DNA of 6,778 bases from an uncultured Alphaproteobacteria bacterium (GTDB taxonomy: Bacteria > Pseudomonadota > Alphaproteobacteria > Rhizobiales > Pleomorphomonadaceae): NCBI GenBank assembly GCA_937900425.1, contig CALCDT010000265.1, forward strand, positions 1 to 6,778. The letters run 5' to 3'. The notes under the pieces were generated by a model. The model worked only from the letters and a program-made list of their open reading frames with translations. It searched no databases and was not told the DNA's origin. Of the stretch, positions 1-5,378 are shown piece by piece (the first letter of the stretch is position 1; every line of letters begins with the position of its first letter). Made by a program: the position numbers and the translations under genes.

Positions 1-268
1 CGGCGCGGACGACGCGGATCTCCTCGGCGAGGGTCACGGCGTAGCCGACCACCGGGCCGAGCCGGCGGGTCGCCTTGGTGTGGCAGCCGCAATAGGCGCA
101 GATGTCCCGGCAGAAGGGGACGTGCAGATAGAGCGACGTCCGCGTCTGTGCCGGCAGCGTCGCGAACCAGCTCGCGGCGACGGCGGGGTTGATCGCGCCC
201 GTGAACATCGGCGCGGTCGGATAGGAGGTGTAGCGCGGCACGCGCGCGGCGATCGGCAGCTCGCTCAT
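1..268 (-). CDS. hemN: Oxygen-independent coproporphyrinogen III dehydrogenase HemN, N-terminal part (truncated by window edge)
   Basis: Radical-SAM enzyme of anaerobic/microaerobic heme synthesis, which oxidatively decarboxylates coproporphyrinogen III to protoporphyrinogen IX in the cytoplasm. Only the first 89 codons are present; the family is usually about 450 residues, so most of the barrel lies beyond position 1. Seen directly: the N-terminal PRYTSYPTAPMF motif (residues 11-22) and LYLHVPFC followed by the iron-sulfur motif C53-x3-C57-x2-C60-x-C62, in the same layout as E. coli HemN C62/C66/C69/C71, with the Tyr of LYLH six residues before the first Cys. Start at 268 is chosen because GGGG lies 4-7 nt upstream; an in-frame ATG at 280 would add four residues and cannot be excluded. 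It diverges from the ParA gene. A FixK/FNR-like box about 35 bp upstream fits the low-oxygen induction known for alphaproteobacterial hemN. Confidence 0.93.
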   Translation of the reverse strand, partial: MSELPIAARVPRYTSYPTAPMFTGAINPAVAASWFATLPAQTRTSLYLHVPFCRDICAYCGCHTKATRRLGPVVGYAVTLAEEIRVVRA

Positions 269-303
269 CGCACCCCGCATGCCACGATCGCCGTCCGGTT
301 GCG

Positions 304-317
304 TTGATCCGTCGCAA
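304..317 (-). promoter_or_regulatory. Candidate FixK/FNR-type box upstream of hemN
   Basis: TTGATCCGTCGCAA fits the FixK/FnrL form TTG(A/C)-N6-(T/G)CAA, with one half-site perfect (TTGAT) and the other TTGCG on the opposite strand. It is centred at 310.5, about 42 bp before the hemN ATG. hemN is a classic FixK/FNR target in alphaproteobacteria (family knowledge). A position at -41.5 would place the transcription start almost at the start codon, so either the leader is very short, the ATG lies elsewhere, or the site works from a different distance. The same bases also take part in a TTGCG-N9-CGCAA dyad (299-317). Binding is inferred. Confidence 0.45.
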
Positions 318-335
318 ATCCCGCGCTGCTGGAGC

Positions 336-378
336 CTGCGCCGGCCGCCGAACGGAGGTCTCGTGTCGGCCGGCGCAG
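336..378. repeat. Interrupted inverted repeat, 12-bp perfect arms
   Basis: The arms 336-347 (CTGCGCCGGCCG) and 367-378 (CGGCCGGCGCAG) are perfect reverse complements around a 19-nt centre. It lies in the divergent hemN/ParA gap. No T-tract follows on either strand, and two divergent genes need no terminator here, so an operator or a leader hairpin is more likely than a terminator. Function unknown. Confidence 0.6.
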
Positions 379-388
379 ACTGCATAAT

Positions 389-402
389 GCGAGCCGGCTC
401 GC
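389..402. promoter_or_regulatory. Perfect 14-bp palindrome in front of the ParA gene, possible operator
   Basis: GCGAGCCGGCTCGC reads identically on both strands. It sits between a weak -10-like CATAAT (383-388) and the ribosome binding site GGGAGG (412-417) of the ParA-like gene, the usual place for a repressor or autoregulatory site. GC-rich palindromes also arise by chance, so function is a guess. Confidence 0.35.
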
Positions 403-421
403 AGCCAGCTCGGGAGGCGTC

Positions 422-1072
422 ATGTCCGGTCGGATCATCACACTCGCGCAGCAGAAGGGCGGCTCGGGAAAGACCACTCTCGCGGCGCATCTCGCCGTCG
501 CGCTGGCGCTCGCCGGCCACCGCGTGGCGCTCCTCGACGTCGACCCGCAGGGCAGTCTCGGCGAGTGGTTCGAGGCCCGCGAGGAATGGCGCGGGGAGGG
601 GGAGACCGGCCTCGTCTTCCGCACGGCGAGCGGCTGGGGCGCGCGCCGGGAGGCCCGCGCCCTGGCCCGCGACTTCGACGCGGTGGTGGTCGACACGCCG
701 CCGAAGTCCGACCTCGAATCGCGCCCGGCGATCGCCGTCGCCAGCCTCGTCGTGGTGCCGCTGCAGCCGACCCCCGTCGACCTGTGGGCGACCGAGCCGA
801 CGCTGCAGATGATCGCGCGGGAAGGCGCGGCGTCGCTCCTCGTGGTCAACCGGCTGGTGCAGCGGGCGGCGCTGACGGCGGAGATGCTCGCCGCAATCGC
901 CGATCTCGGCCACCGCGCCGCGGCGGCGACCGTCGGCAACCGCATCGCCTTCGCCGCCAGCATGGGGCGCGGGGCGACGGTGATGGAGACGGCACCGGGG
1001 AGCAAGGGCGCGGCGGAATTCACCGCGGTCGCCGACGAGGTCTGGAAGACAGTGGCCGGCGAGCCGGACTGA
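422..1072 (+). CDS. ParA/MinD-type partition ATPase, orphan
   Basis: A 216-residue deviant-Walker ATPase. Seen: the P-loop KGGSGKTT at residues 12-19 with the ParA signature lysine K12 and nucleotide lysine K17; switch region LLDVDPQGS with D39 and D41; Walker B FDAVVVDTPP ending in D91; and a C-terminal E-F/A-x3-A-DEV helix typical of the family. It has no N-terminal helix-turn-helix, so it belongs to the short ParA class. These proteins form ATP-dependent dimers on nucleoid DNA and position cargo such as plasmids, chemoreceptor arrays or protein compartments (family knowledge). No ParB-like partner is visible: the neighbours are hemN (divergent) and a response regulator (convergent, 11-bp gap). 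The cargo is therefore unknown. ATG at 422 is preceded by GGGAGG at 412-417. Codon usage matches the neighbours. Confidence 0.9.
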   Translation: MSGRIITLAQQKGGSGKTTLAAHLAVALALAGHRVALLDVDPQGSLGEWFEAREEWRGEGETGLVFRTASGWGARREARALARDFDAVVVDTPPKSDLESRPAIAVASLVVVPLQPTPVDLWATEPTLQMIAREGAASLLVVNRLVQRAALTAEMLAAIADLGHRAAAATVGNRIAFAASMGRGATVMETAPGSKGAAEFTAVADEVWKTVAGEPD

Positions 1073-1083
1073 GCGTCCCGGAA

Positions 1084-1479
1084 TCAGGCGGAATCCGCTC
1101 GCCCGGCCGCCGCGGGGCCGAGGATCGCGTCTGCGACGACCACCTTCAGCTCGTCGGCGTCGAACGGCTTGGCGAGGAGCGGCGGGCCGGCATAGCGGTC
1201 TGGAATGGAGCCCGCCGGGTCGTAGCCGGTGCAGAGGACGAGCGGGACGCCGCGCGCCAGCAGCAGATCGACCAGCGGCCAGACGCCCTCTCCCCGCAGG
1301 TTGAGATCGACGAGTGCGCCGTCGAGGCGGGGGGACGAAGCGAGTTCGATCGCCTCGCCGAGTCGATTCGCCGGCCCGACGACCTCGCAGCCGAGATCCT
1401 CGAGCGCATCCGCCAGCATCATCGCGATCAGGAGCTCGTCCTCGACGACCAGGATGCGATACGTCCTCGGAAAATTCAT
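1084..1479 (-). CDS. Single-domain response regulator (receiver only), FAT GUY-like
   Basis: A 131-residue CheY-like receiver with no output domain. Seen: acidic pocket E13-D14, phospho-acceptor D58 in LVDLNLRGE, switch threonine T84, and the conserved lysine K104 in AKPF. The segment at residues 79-86, PLVLCTGY, is a divergent form of the PFxFATG(G/Y) motif that defines FAT GUY receivers, a group tied to general stress response signalling in alphaproteobacteria (family knowledge). Such proteins work as phosphate shuttles or sinks between histidine kinases and PhyR-type regulators, so this gene may modulate that pathway; no kinase, phyR or ecfG is in the window. No Shine-Dalgarno precedes the ATG at 1479, the next in-frame upstream ATG (1497) hits a stop after three codons, and later Met codons would remove the acidic pocket. 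It ends tail-to-tail with the ParA gene. Confidence 0.92.
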   Translation of the reverse strand: MNFPRTYRILVVEDELLIAMMLADALEDLGCEVVGPANRLGEAIELASSPRLDGALVDLNLRGEGVWPLVDLLLARGVPLVLCTGYDPAGSIPDRYAGPPLLAKPFDADELKVVVADAILGPAAAGRADSA

Positions 1480-1487
1480 GCGACATC

Positions 1488-1513
1488 AACGATGCATCAG
1501 TACGCTTGGTTCC
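1488..1513 (-). promoter_or_regulatory. EcfG-type general stress response promoter
   Basis: On the minus strand GGAAC (1513-1509) is followed, after exactly 17 nt, by CGTT (1491-1488). This is a perfect match to the alphaproteobacterial EcfG consensus GGAAC-N16/17-CGTT. Transcription would begin roughly at 1480-1483, immediately before the receiver gene start codon at 1479, implying a leaderless or near-leaderless transcript. This agrees with the missing ribosome binding site. Confidence 0.75.
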
Positions 1514-1906
1514 CGCATTAGATTCAATACGCGATATCCCTAGGCAATTCATCTGTCGATGCCCCTTCAGAAATGACTGCCCGTCGGCATGGGAATGGTC
1601 AGGTCCACTTCTTCGGACGACCGTCCGGACACAGGGAGATCGTGATTCTCGATTGCACGGGCCGTCGTTCCCGCCGGCGTGATCTCGGCGGCCAGCGCCG
1701 CGTTACTCCGCCGTCCCGCAGGTCACACGGCCATCATGTGGAAAACGGACCGATCGGCCGCCGCGCCCGCCTGTCCGCTGTGGCGAAACAAAGGCGGCCG
1801 TGCCACGTTGCTTGCGGCGCGCGAGACAAATCGCGCCGACACGGTTCCATCTCTGCACTCGCGATGTGGTGCGGTGGCGGGGTCCAATAATGTGTGGGGG
1901 CAGCCT
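1514..1906. other. Long non-coding stretch before the peptidase gene
   Basis: About 390 bp with no convincing gene. Frames that stay open here (for instance 1573-1890 plus) give Arg/Ser/Gly-rich translations without motifs or good ribosome binding sites. The left end (about 1515-1560) is relatively AT-rich. The stretch holds a short palindrome, CGGACG-AC-CGTCCG at 1614-1627, and a one-mismatch EcfG-like site GAAAC-N16-CGTT on the plus strand (1785-1809). I see no clear sigma-70 promoter for the peptidase, no tRNA and no terminator. Confidence 0.5.
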
Positions 1907-3430
1907 ATGAGATTTATCCGCCGAGCTCTGCTCGTGACGGCTGCGGCCGTCTTCGTCGTACCCGCGGCAATCGCCGCCGAGATCGATACCTCCGCGTTGA
2001 CGCGGGCGGTGACCGCCACGGGGATCGGCAAGCACCTCGAAGCCTTCCAGCGGATCGCCGACCGGCACGGCGGCAACCGCGCGGCCGGCACCGCCGGCTA
2101 CCAGGCGTCGGTCGACTATGTCTCAAAGAAACTCGAAGCGGCCGGCTACGACGTGACCATCCAGCCGTTCGAGGTCGACTTCTTCCAGCAGCTGTCGCGG
2201 CCGCGGCTCGTCCGCACCGCGCCGTCGCGGAAGGCCTATAAGTTCGGCAAGGACTTCCTGACGATGGAATATTCGGGCGACGGCACGATCGACGCCGAAC
2301 TCGCCCTCGCCGGTGGAATCCAGATCCCGCCGTCGCCGGAGCCCTCGTCGACGAGCGGCTGCCGGCCGAAGGACTTCCCGGCCTCGGTCGCCGGTAAGAT
2401 CGTGCTGGTACAGCGCGGCGGCTGCGACTTCGCGGTCAAGGTCGCGAACGCCAACGCGGCCGGTGCGGTCGGGGTCCTCATTTTCAACGAAGGCCAGCCG
2501 GGTCGGCGCGTGGCGGTCAACGGGACGCTCGGCGGCCCCGCCGACATCCCGGCGATCGGGACCAGCTTCCGGGTCGGCGAGGGCCTCTACAAGCTCACCC
2601 AGAAGGGCCCGGTGCGGATGCGCCTCGTCGTCGACGCCGAGATCCACAGGATCGAGACGTCGAACGTCATCGCCGAGTGGCGCGGGCCGCGCAACGGCCG
2701 CGCCGTGGTCGTCGGCGCCCATCTCGATTCGGTGCCGCAGGGGCCCGGCATCAACGACAACGGCTCCGGCTCGGCGACGATCCTCGAGATCGCGCTGCAG
2801 ATGAAGAGGTTGAACATCAAGCCCCGCAACACCCTGCGCTTCGCCTTCTGGGGCGCCGAGGAGGAGGGGCTGTTCGGCTCGACACACTATGTCGAGTCGC
2901 TGAGCGAGGGCGCCCGGGCGCGGATCATGGCGAACCTCAACTTCGACATGCTCGCCTCGCCGAACTTCGTCCGCTTCGTCTACGACGGCGACGGCTCGAT
3001 CGGCCCGGAGGGTCCTCCCGGCTCGGCGGAGATCGAGCACATCTTCGAGCGCTATTTCAGCAGCAAGGATCTCGCGACCGAGCCGACGCTGTTCGACGGC
3101 CGGTCCGACTATCTCGCCTTCATCCAGGCCGGCATCCCGGCGGGCGGGCTGTTCTCCGGCGCCGAGGAGATCAAGACCAAGGAGCAGGCGAAGATATTCG
3201 GCGGCACCGCCGGCGAGGCCTACGACGCCTGCTATCACCTCGCCTGCGACGACATCCCCAACATCAGCAAGAAGGCGCTGAACCAGTTCGGCAAGGCCGC
3301 CGCGGACGCGGTCATGAACCTGGCGCGGCGTCCGGACGACATCCGTCCGTCCGGCGGCGAAGCCGGCGCCGAGTCGGCCTCCGCGGCGGCGACGGCGGCG
3401 ATCTATCGCGGCCGCCACCTCGTCCGCTGA
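1907..3430 (+). CDS. Exported M28-family zinc aminopeptidase with PA domain
   Basis: A 507-residue metallopeptidase that should remove N-terminal residues from peptides outside the cytoplasmic membrane. Residues 1-23 form a Sec signal peptide: RR at 5-6, a hydrophobic core 7-18 and AIA at 21-23 as likely cleavage site. A PA domain is inserted at about 125-235 (GKIVLVQRGGCDFAVK). The catalytic domain has all five zinc ligands with the spacing of Streptomyces griseus aminopeptidase: H272, D284 (12 apart, as in H85/D97), E319 next to the general base E318, D347 in NFDM, and H444. C442 and C447 flank H444 as in the conserved disulfide C245-C250. The tail (about 480-507) is Ala/Ser/Gly-rich and poorly conserved. 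An upstream GTG at 1679 is in frame but would bury the signal peptide; ATG 1907 follows GTGGGGG. The gene stands alone and ends in a strong terminator. Confidence 0.93.
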   Translation: MRFIRRALLVTAAAVFVVPAAIAAEIDTSALTRAVTATGIGKHLEAFQRIADRHGGNRAAGTAGYQASVDYVSKKLEAAGYDVTIQPFEVDFFQQLSRPRLVRTAPSRKAYKFGKDFLTMEYSGDGTIDAELALAGGIQIPPSPEPSSTSGCRPKDFPASVAGKIVLVQRGGCDFAVKVANANAAGAVGVLIFNEGQPGRRVAVNGTLGGPADIPAIGTSFRVGEGLYKLTQKGPVRMRLVVDAEIHRIETSNVIAEWRGPRNGRAVVVGAHLDSVPQGPGINDNGSGSATILEIALQMKRLNIKPRNTLRFAFWGAEEEGLFGSTHYVESLSEGARARIMANLNFDMLASPNFVRFVYDGDGSIGPEGPPGSAEIEHIFERYFSSKDLATEPTLFDGRSDYLAFIQAGIPAGGLFSGAEEIKTKEQAKIFGGTAGEAYDACYHLACDDIPNISKKALNQFGKAAADAVMNLARRPDDIRPSGGEAGAESASAAATAAIYRGRHLVR

Positions 3431-3456
3431 CCGCCCACGGTCCTCGTCCACGACGC

Positions 3457-3491
3457 ACGGCCTCCGGGGAATCCCGGGGGCCGTTTCGTTT
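3457..3491 (+). terminator. Rho-independent terminator of the peptidase gene
   Basis: A 12-bp stem (3457-3468 with 3473-3484, one G-T wobble at 3463/3478) encloses the 4-nt loop GAAT and is followed by TTCGTTT (3485-3491). It starts 26 bp after the peptidase stop codon. The T-tract exists only on the plus strand, so the convergent lactonase gene, which ends at 3512, may use the hairpin poorly or not at all. Confidence 0.85.
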
Positions 3492-3511
3492 CGAGGAGGT
3501 GCAAACTCATT

Positions 3512-4336
3512 TCAGAGGCCGTAGAGCCGCCGGGCGTTCGCCGAGTAGAGATTCCGGCGTTCGTCGTCGCTCGCGCCGGCGACGAGCACGCGCGTCGCCT
3601 CGACCCACCGGGTCAGGTCCGCGGTAAGGGTGCAGACCGGCCAGTCGCTGCCCCACACCACCCGCTCCCAGCCGAAGCAGGCGACGACGTGCTCGACGAA
3701 CGGGCGCAGGTCGTCGACGCGCCATTCGGGAGCGGCATAGGCGACGATCCCGGAGATCTTGCAGGCGATGTTCGGGAGCCGCGCCAGCGCCTCGATGTCG
3801 GCACGCCAGGGATCGAGCACGCGGCTGGTGACGTCGGGCACGCCGCAGTGGTCGAGGACGAACTGGACGTCGGGGCAGGCCCGCACGAGAGCCCGCCCGA
3901 GCTCGAGCTGGCGGGCGAGGACGCAGAGGTCGAAGGGGCGGCCGACGCCGGCGAGGCGGCGCAGGTTCTCGGCGAACAGCGGCGCCTGCGAGAGCGTGTC
4001 GGGCTCGGTATGCAGGATGCGCCGGAAGCCGCGGACCCGCGGGTTCGCGGCGGCCTCCTCGAGCCATGCCGGAAAGGCGGGGGATTCCGGGCGGCACGCG
4101 GCGATCGCGCCGACGACGCCGTGGCCGAGGCCGGTCGCCCAGGCCGTCTCGGCGGCGATGTCCGCCTCGGCGACATCCACCTCCATGTGCAGCATCGCCT
4201 CGATGTCGAGCGGCGCGGCCTCCGCCCGGTAGTCAGCGAGGTCGAAACTGCGGTTCAGCGCCGGGAGGCCGTCGAGCCACGGATAGCGGAAACGGTCGAG
4301 GGCGATCAGGTGGAGGTGCGTGTCGACGATGCCCAT
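3512..4336 (-). CDS. COG3618 TIM-barrel metal-dependent hydrolase, probable sugar lactonase
   Basis: A 274-residue amidohydrolase-superfamily protein of the branch that includes L-fuconolactonase, L-rhamnonolactonase and related lactonases. Seen: strand-1 motif D5-T-H7-x-H9, MEVDV with E52, RGFRR at 102-106, LDHCG with H163, and GSDWPV with D231, the strand-8 catalytic aspartate position. The likely role is hydrolysis of a sugar lactone (or related cyclic acid) to the free acid in the cytoplasm; the substrate is not readable. The frame stays open far upstream to 5278, but that part is a shadow of the IclR gene. ATG 4336 is chosen because GGAGGA (4344-4349) sits 7 nt upstream and the HxH motif belongs at the extreme N terminus. 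It lies 59 bp downstream of the IclR stop on the same strand, so it is probably co-transcribed, and it shares the divergent control region with the dehydratase-like gene. Confidence 0.9.
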   Translation of the reverse strand: MGIVDTHLHLIALDRFRYPWLDGLPALNRSFDLADYRAEAAPLDIEAMLHMEVDVAEADIAAETAWATGLGHGVVGAIAACRPESPAFPAWLEEAAANPRVRGFRRILHTEPDTLSQAPLFAENLRRLAGVGRPFDLCVLARQLELGRALVRACPDVQFVLDHCGVPDVTSRVLDPWRADIEALARLPNIACKISGIVAYAAPEWRVDDLRPFVEHVVACFGWERVVWGSDWPVCTLTADLTRWVEATRVLVAGASDDERRNLYSANARRLYGL

Positions 4337-4395
4337 GCGCTGCTCCTCCGGCGCGGTGCCGCCGACGGCGCCCTCGTCGATGACGCTTCCAGCGT

Positions 4396-5205
4396 TCAGA
4401 CGGCGCCGCCGGTGGTGCGCGACAGCTCCTGGCCGGCCGCCCGGATGAGCGCGATGACGGCGTCGATGTCGGGCGCGTCGGCCCTGTCGCGGCGATCGAG
4501 ATAGGGGCAGGTGAGGGCGGCGACAGCGGCGCCGTTGGGGCCGAGGACCGGCACCGACAGGTTGACGACGCCGCGCGTCTGCCGGCTCTCCATCGCCTCG
4601 TAGCCCTGCTCGGCGATGCGCTTCAGGTGGGCCATGAGGCCGCGCGGCCGCTTCTCCCCGGGCATCGGCTCGTGCTCGTCGAGCATGAAGGCGCGCTCCT
4701 TCGGCGGCGCGAAGGCGAGCAGGACGTGACCCGAGCCGGTGTCGAGGAGACCGACGCGGGCGCCGACGCGGATGGCGATGCCCCAATAGCCCGGCGCGTC
4801 CGCCTGGGCGACGATGACGACGTGGCCCTGGTCGTAGACGGCGAGGTGACACGCCTGCCGGGCCTCGCGCGCGAAGCGCCTGAGGATCGGCATCGCCTGC
4901 GAAACCAGGCGGCGGACCGGCGCGTGCTGGTGGGCGAGGGCGAACAGCTTCAGGGTCAGTTCGTAGCGGTCGCCATTGACGCGGGCGACGTAGTGGCGGC
5001 GCACCAGCCGGTCGAGCATCCGGTAGATCTCGTTCGGCGAGCGTTCGAGCGCCTTGGCGATCTCCGCCTGGGTCAGGCCCTCGTCGGTGGCGGCGAGCAG
5101 TTCGAGGATGTCGAGGCCCTTGTCGAGCGCCGGCGCGCGATAGCGGTCGGCGGCCTCGTCGGCCTCCGCCGCGCCGCTCCGTGCGGTCCTGCCACCCCTC
5201 GCCAT
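4396..5205 (-). CDS. IclR-family transcriptional regulator
   Basis: A 269-residue DNA-binding regulator. A winged helix-turn-helix spans about residues 24-88 (ALDKGLDILELL, then TQAEIAKAL and SPNEIYRMLDRL, the last two being the HTH). The effector-binding domain spans about 96-262, with VGLLDTGSGHVLLAF at 151-165 and the GVVNLSVPV strand at 212-220. IclR proteins commonly bind a small carboxylate or sugar-derived ligand and control an adjacent divergent operon, often repressing it (family knowledge). Start: ATG 5205 has GGGAGG at 5211-5216 with 5-nt spacing; the GTG at 5238 would add 11 Arg/Ala-rich residues and has no good site. The first ~22 residues are low complexity. It is followed on the same strand by the lactonase gene and diverges from the enolase-superfamily gene, the likely target along with its own operon. 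Confidence 0.95.
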   Translation of the reverse strand: MARGGRTARSGAAEADEAADRYRAPALDKGLDILELLAATDEGLTQAEIAKALERSPNEIYRMLDRLVRRHYVARVNGDRYELTLKLFALAHQHAPVRRLVSQAMPILRRFAREARQACHLAVYDQGHVVIVAQADAPGYWGIAIRVGARVGLLDTGSGHVLLAFAPPKERAFMLDEHEPMPGEKRPRGLMAHLKRIAEQGYEAMESRQTRGVVNLSVPVLGPNGAAVAALTCPYLDRRDRADAPDIDAVIALIRAAGQELSRTTGGAV

Positions 5206-5260
5206 CCTCGCCTCCCGGACCCGGCGCGCCGGAGCCACTGCCGCCGCGAAGCCTCCATCG

Positions 5261-5278
5261 TTGACGCCGGAACGTCAA
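5261..5278. promoter_or_regulatory. Dyad TTGACG-N6-CGTCAA, candidate IclR operator
   Basis: Perfect 6-bp arms at 5261-5266 and 5273-5278 around CCGGAA, 18 bp in all. It lies in the divergent region, 55 bp upstream of the iclR start codon, where an autoregulatory site would sit. Binding by the IclR protein is inferred from position only. Confidence 0.5.
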
Positions 5279-5283
5279 TCAGG

Positions 5284-5314
5284 CTTACATGCGAATGGTT
5301 CATTCAAATATAAT
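5284..5314 (+). promoter_or_regulatory. Sigma-70-like promoter of the dehydratase/SDR operon
   Basis: A consensus -10 box TATAAT lies at 5309-5314 in an AT-rich patch unlike its surroundings. The best -35 is CTTACA (5284-5289), 4 of 6 matches with a long 19-bp spacer, so the promoter may need an activator or be intrinsically weak. Transcription would start near 5321, giving a leader of about 58 nt before ATG 5379. Confidence 0.5.
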
Positions 5315-5323
5315 TAAGAACCA
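5293..5323. promoter_or_regulatory. Overlapping dyads around the -10 box, candidate IclR operator
   Basis: Two overlapping inverted repeats: GAATG-GTT-CATTC (5293-5305) and TGGTTC-N16-GAACCA (5296-5301 and 5318-5323). The TGGTTC half-sites are 22 bp apart centre to centre, about two helix turns, and flank the TATAAT box. Protein bound to both would cover the promoter, as expected for repression. This is inference from layout. Confidence 0.5.
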
Positions 5324-5378
5324 CAACGTGCGCGGCGACCTGAACCGACGCGCGGCAACGACAAAAGGGGAGGGACCG

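Noticed and set aside
565..1521. 318-codon plus-strand frame across the ParA gene and the receiver gene
   Set aside because: It overlaps two genes with intact family motifs in other frames and has itself no recognisable domain.
1573..1890. 105-codon plus-strand frame in the gap before the peptidase
   Set aside because: Arg-rich composition, no ribosome binding site and no motif; most likely non-coding.
1679..1906. In-frame GTG extension of the peptidase by 76 residues
   Set aside because: It would place a typical Sec signal peptide inside the protein; the ATG at 1907 gives a signal peptide at the N terminus.
2123..3451. 442-codon open frame antisense to the peptidase gene
   Set aside because: Its translation is Arg/Asp/Gly-rich without motifs and lies opposite a gene with a complete M28 active site; long antisense frames are common in DNA this GC-rich.
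3492..3500. Perfect Shine-Dalgarno-like GAGGAGGTG on the plus strand after the terminator
   Set aside because: No ATG, GTG or TTG follows at a workable distance, and the sequence downstream is the antisense of the lactonase 3' end.
4383..4395. Small dyad ACGCT-TCC-AGCGT just after the IclR stop codon
   Set aside because: A 5-bp stem with no T-tract is too weak to call a terminator, and the lactonase gene follows on the same strand.
5221..5232. 12-bp palindrome CCGGCGCGCCGG in the iclR leader
   Set aside because: Pure G/C palindromes of this size are expected by chance here, and it has no relation to the other dyads.
4337..5278. Upstream extension of the lactonase frame giving a 588-residue protein
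   Set aside because: The added part is the IclR gene read in another frame (Arg/Pro/Gly-rich); the lactonase has a good ribosome binding site and its HxH motif right after ATG 4336.
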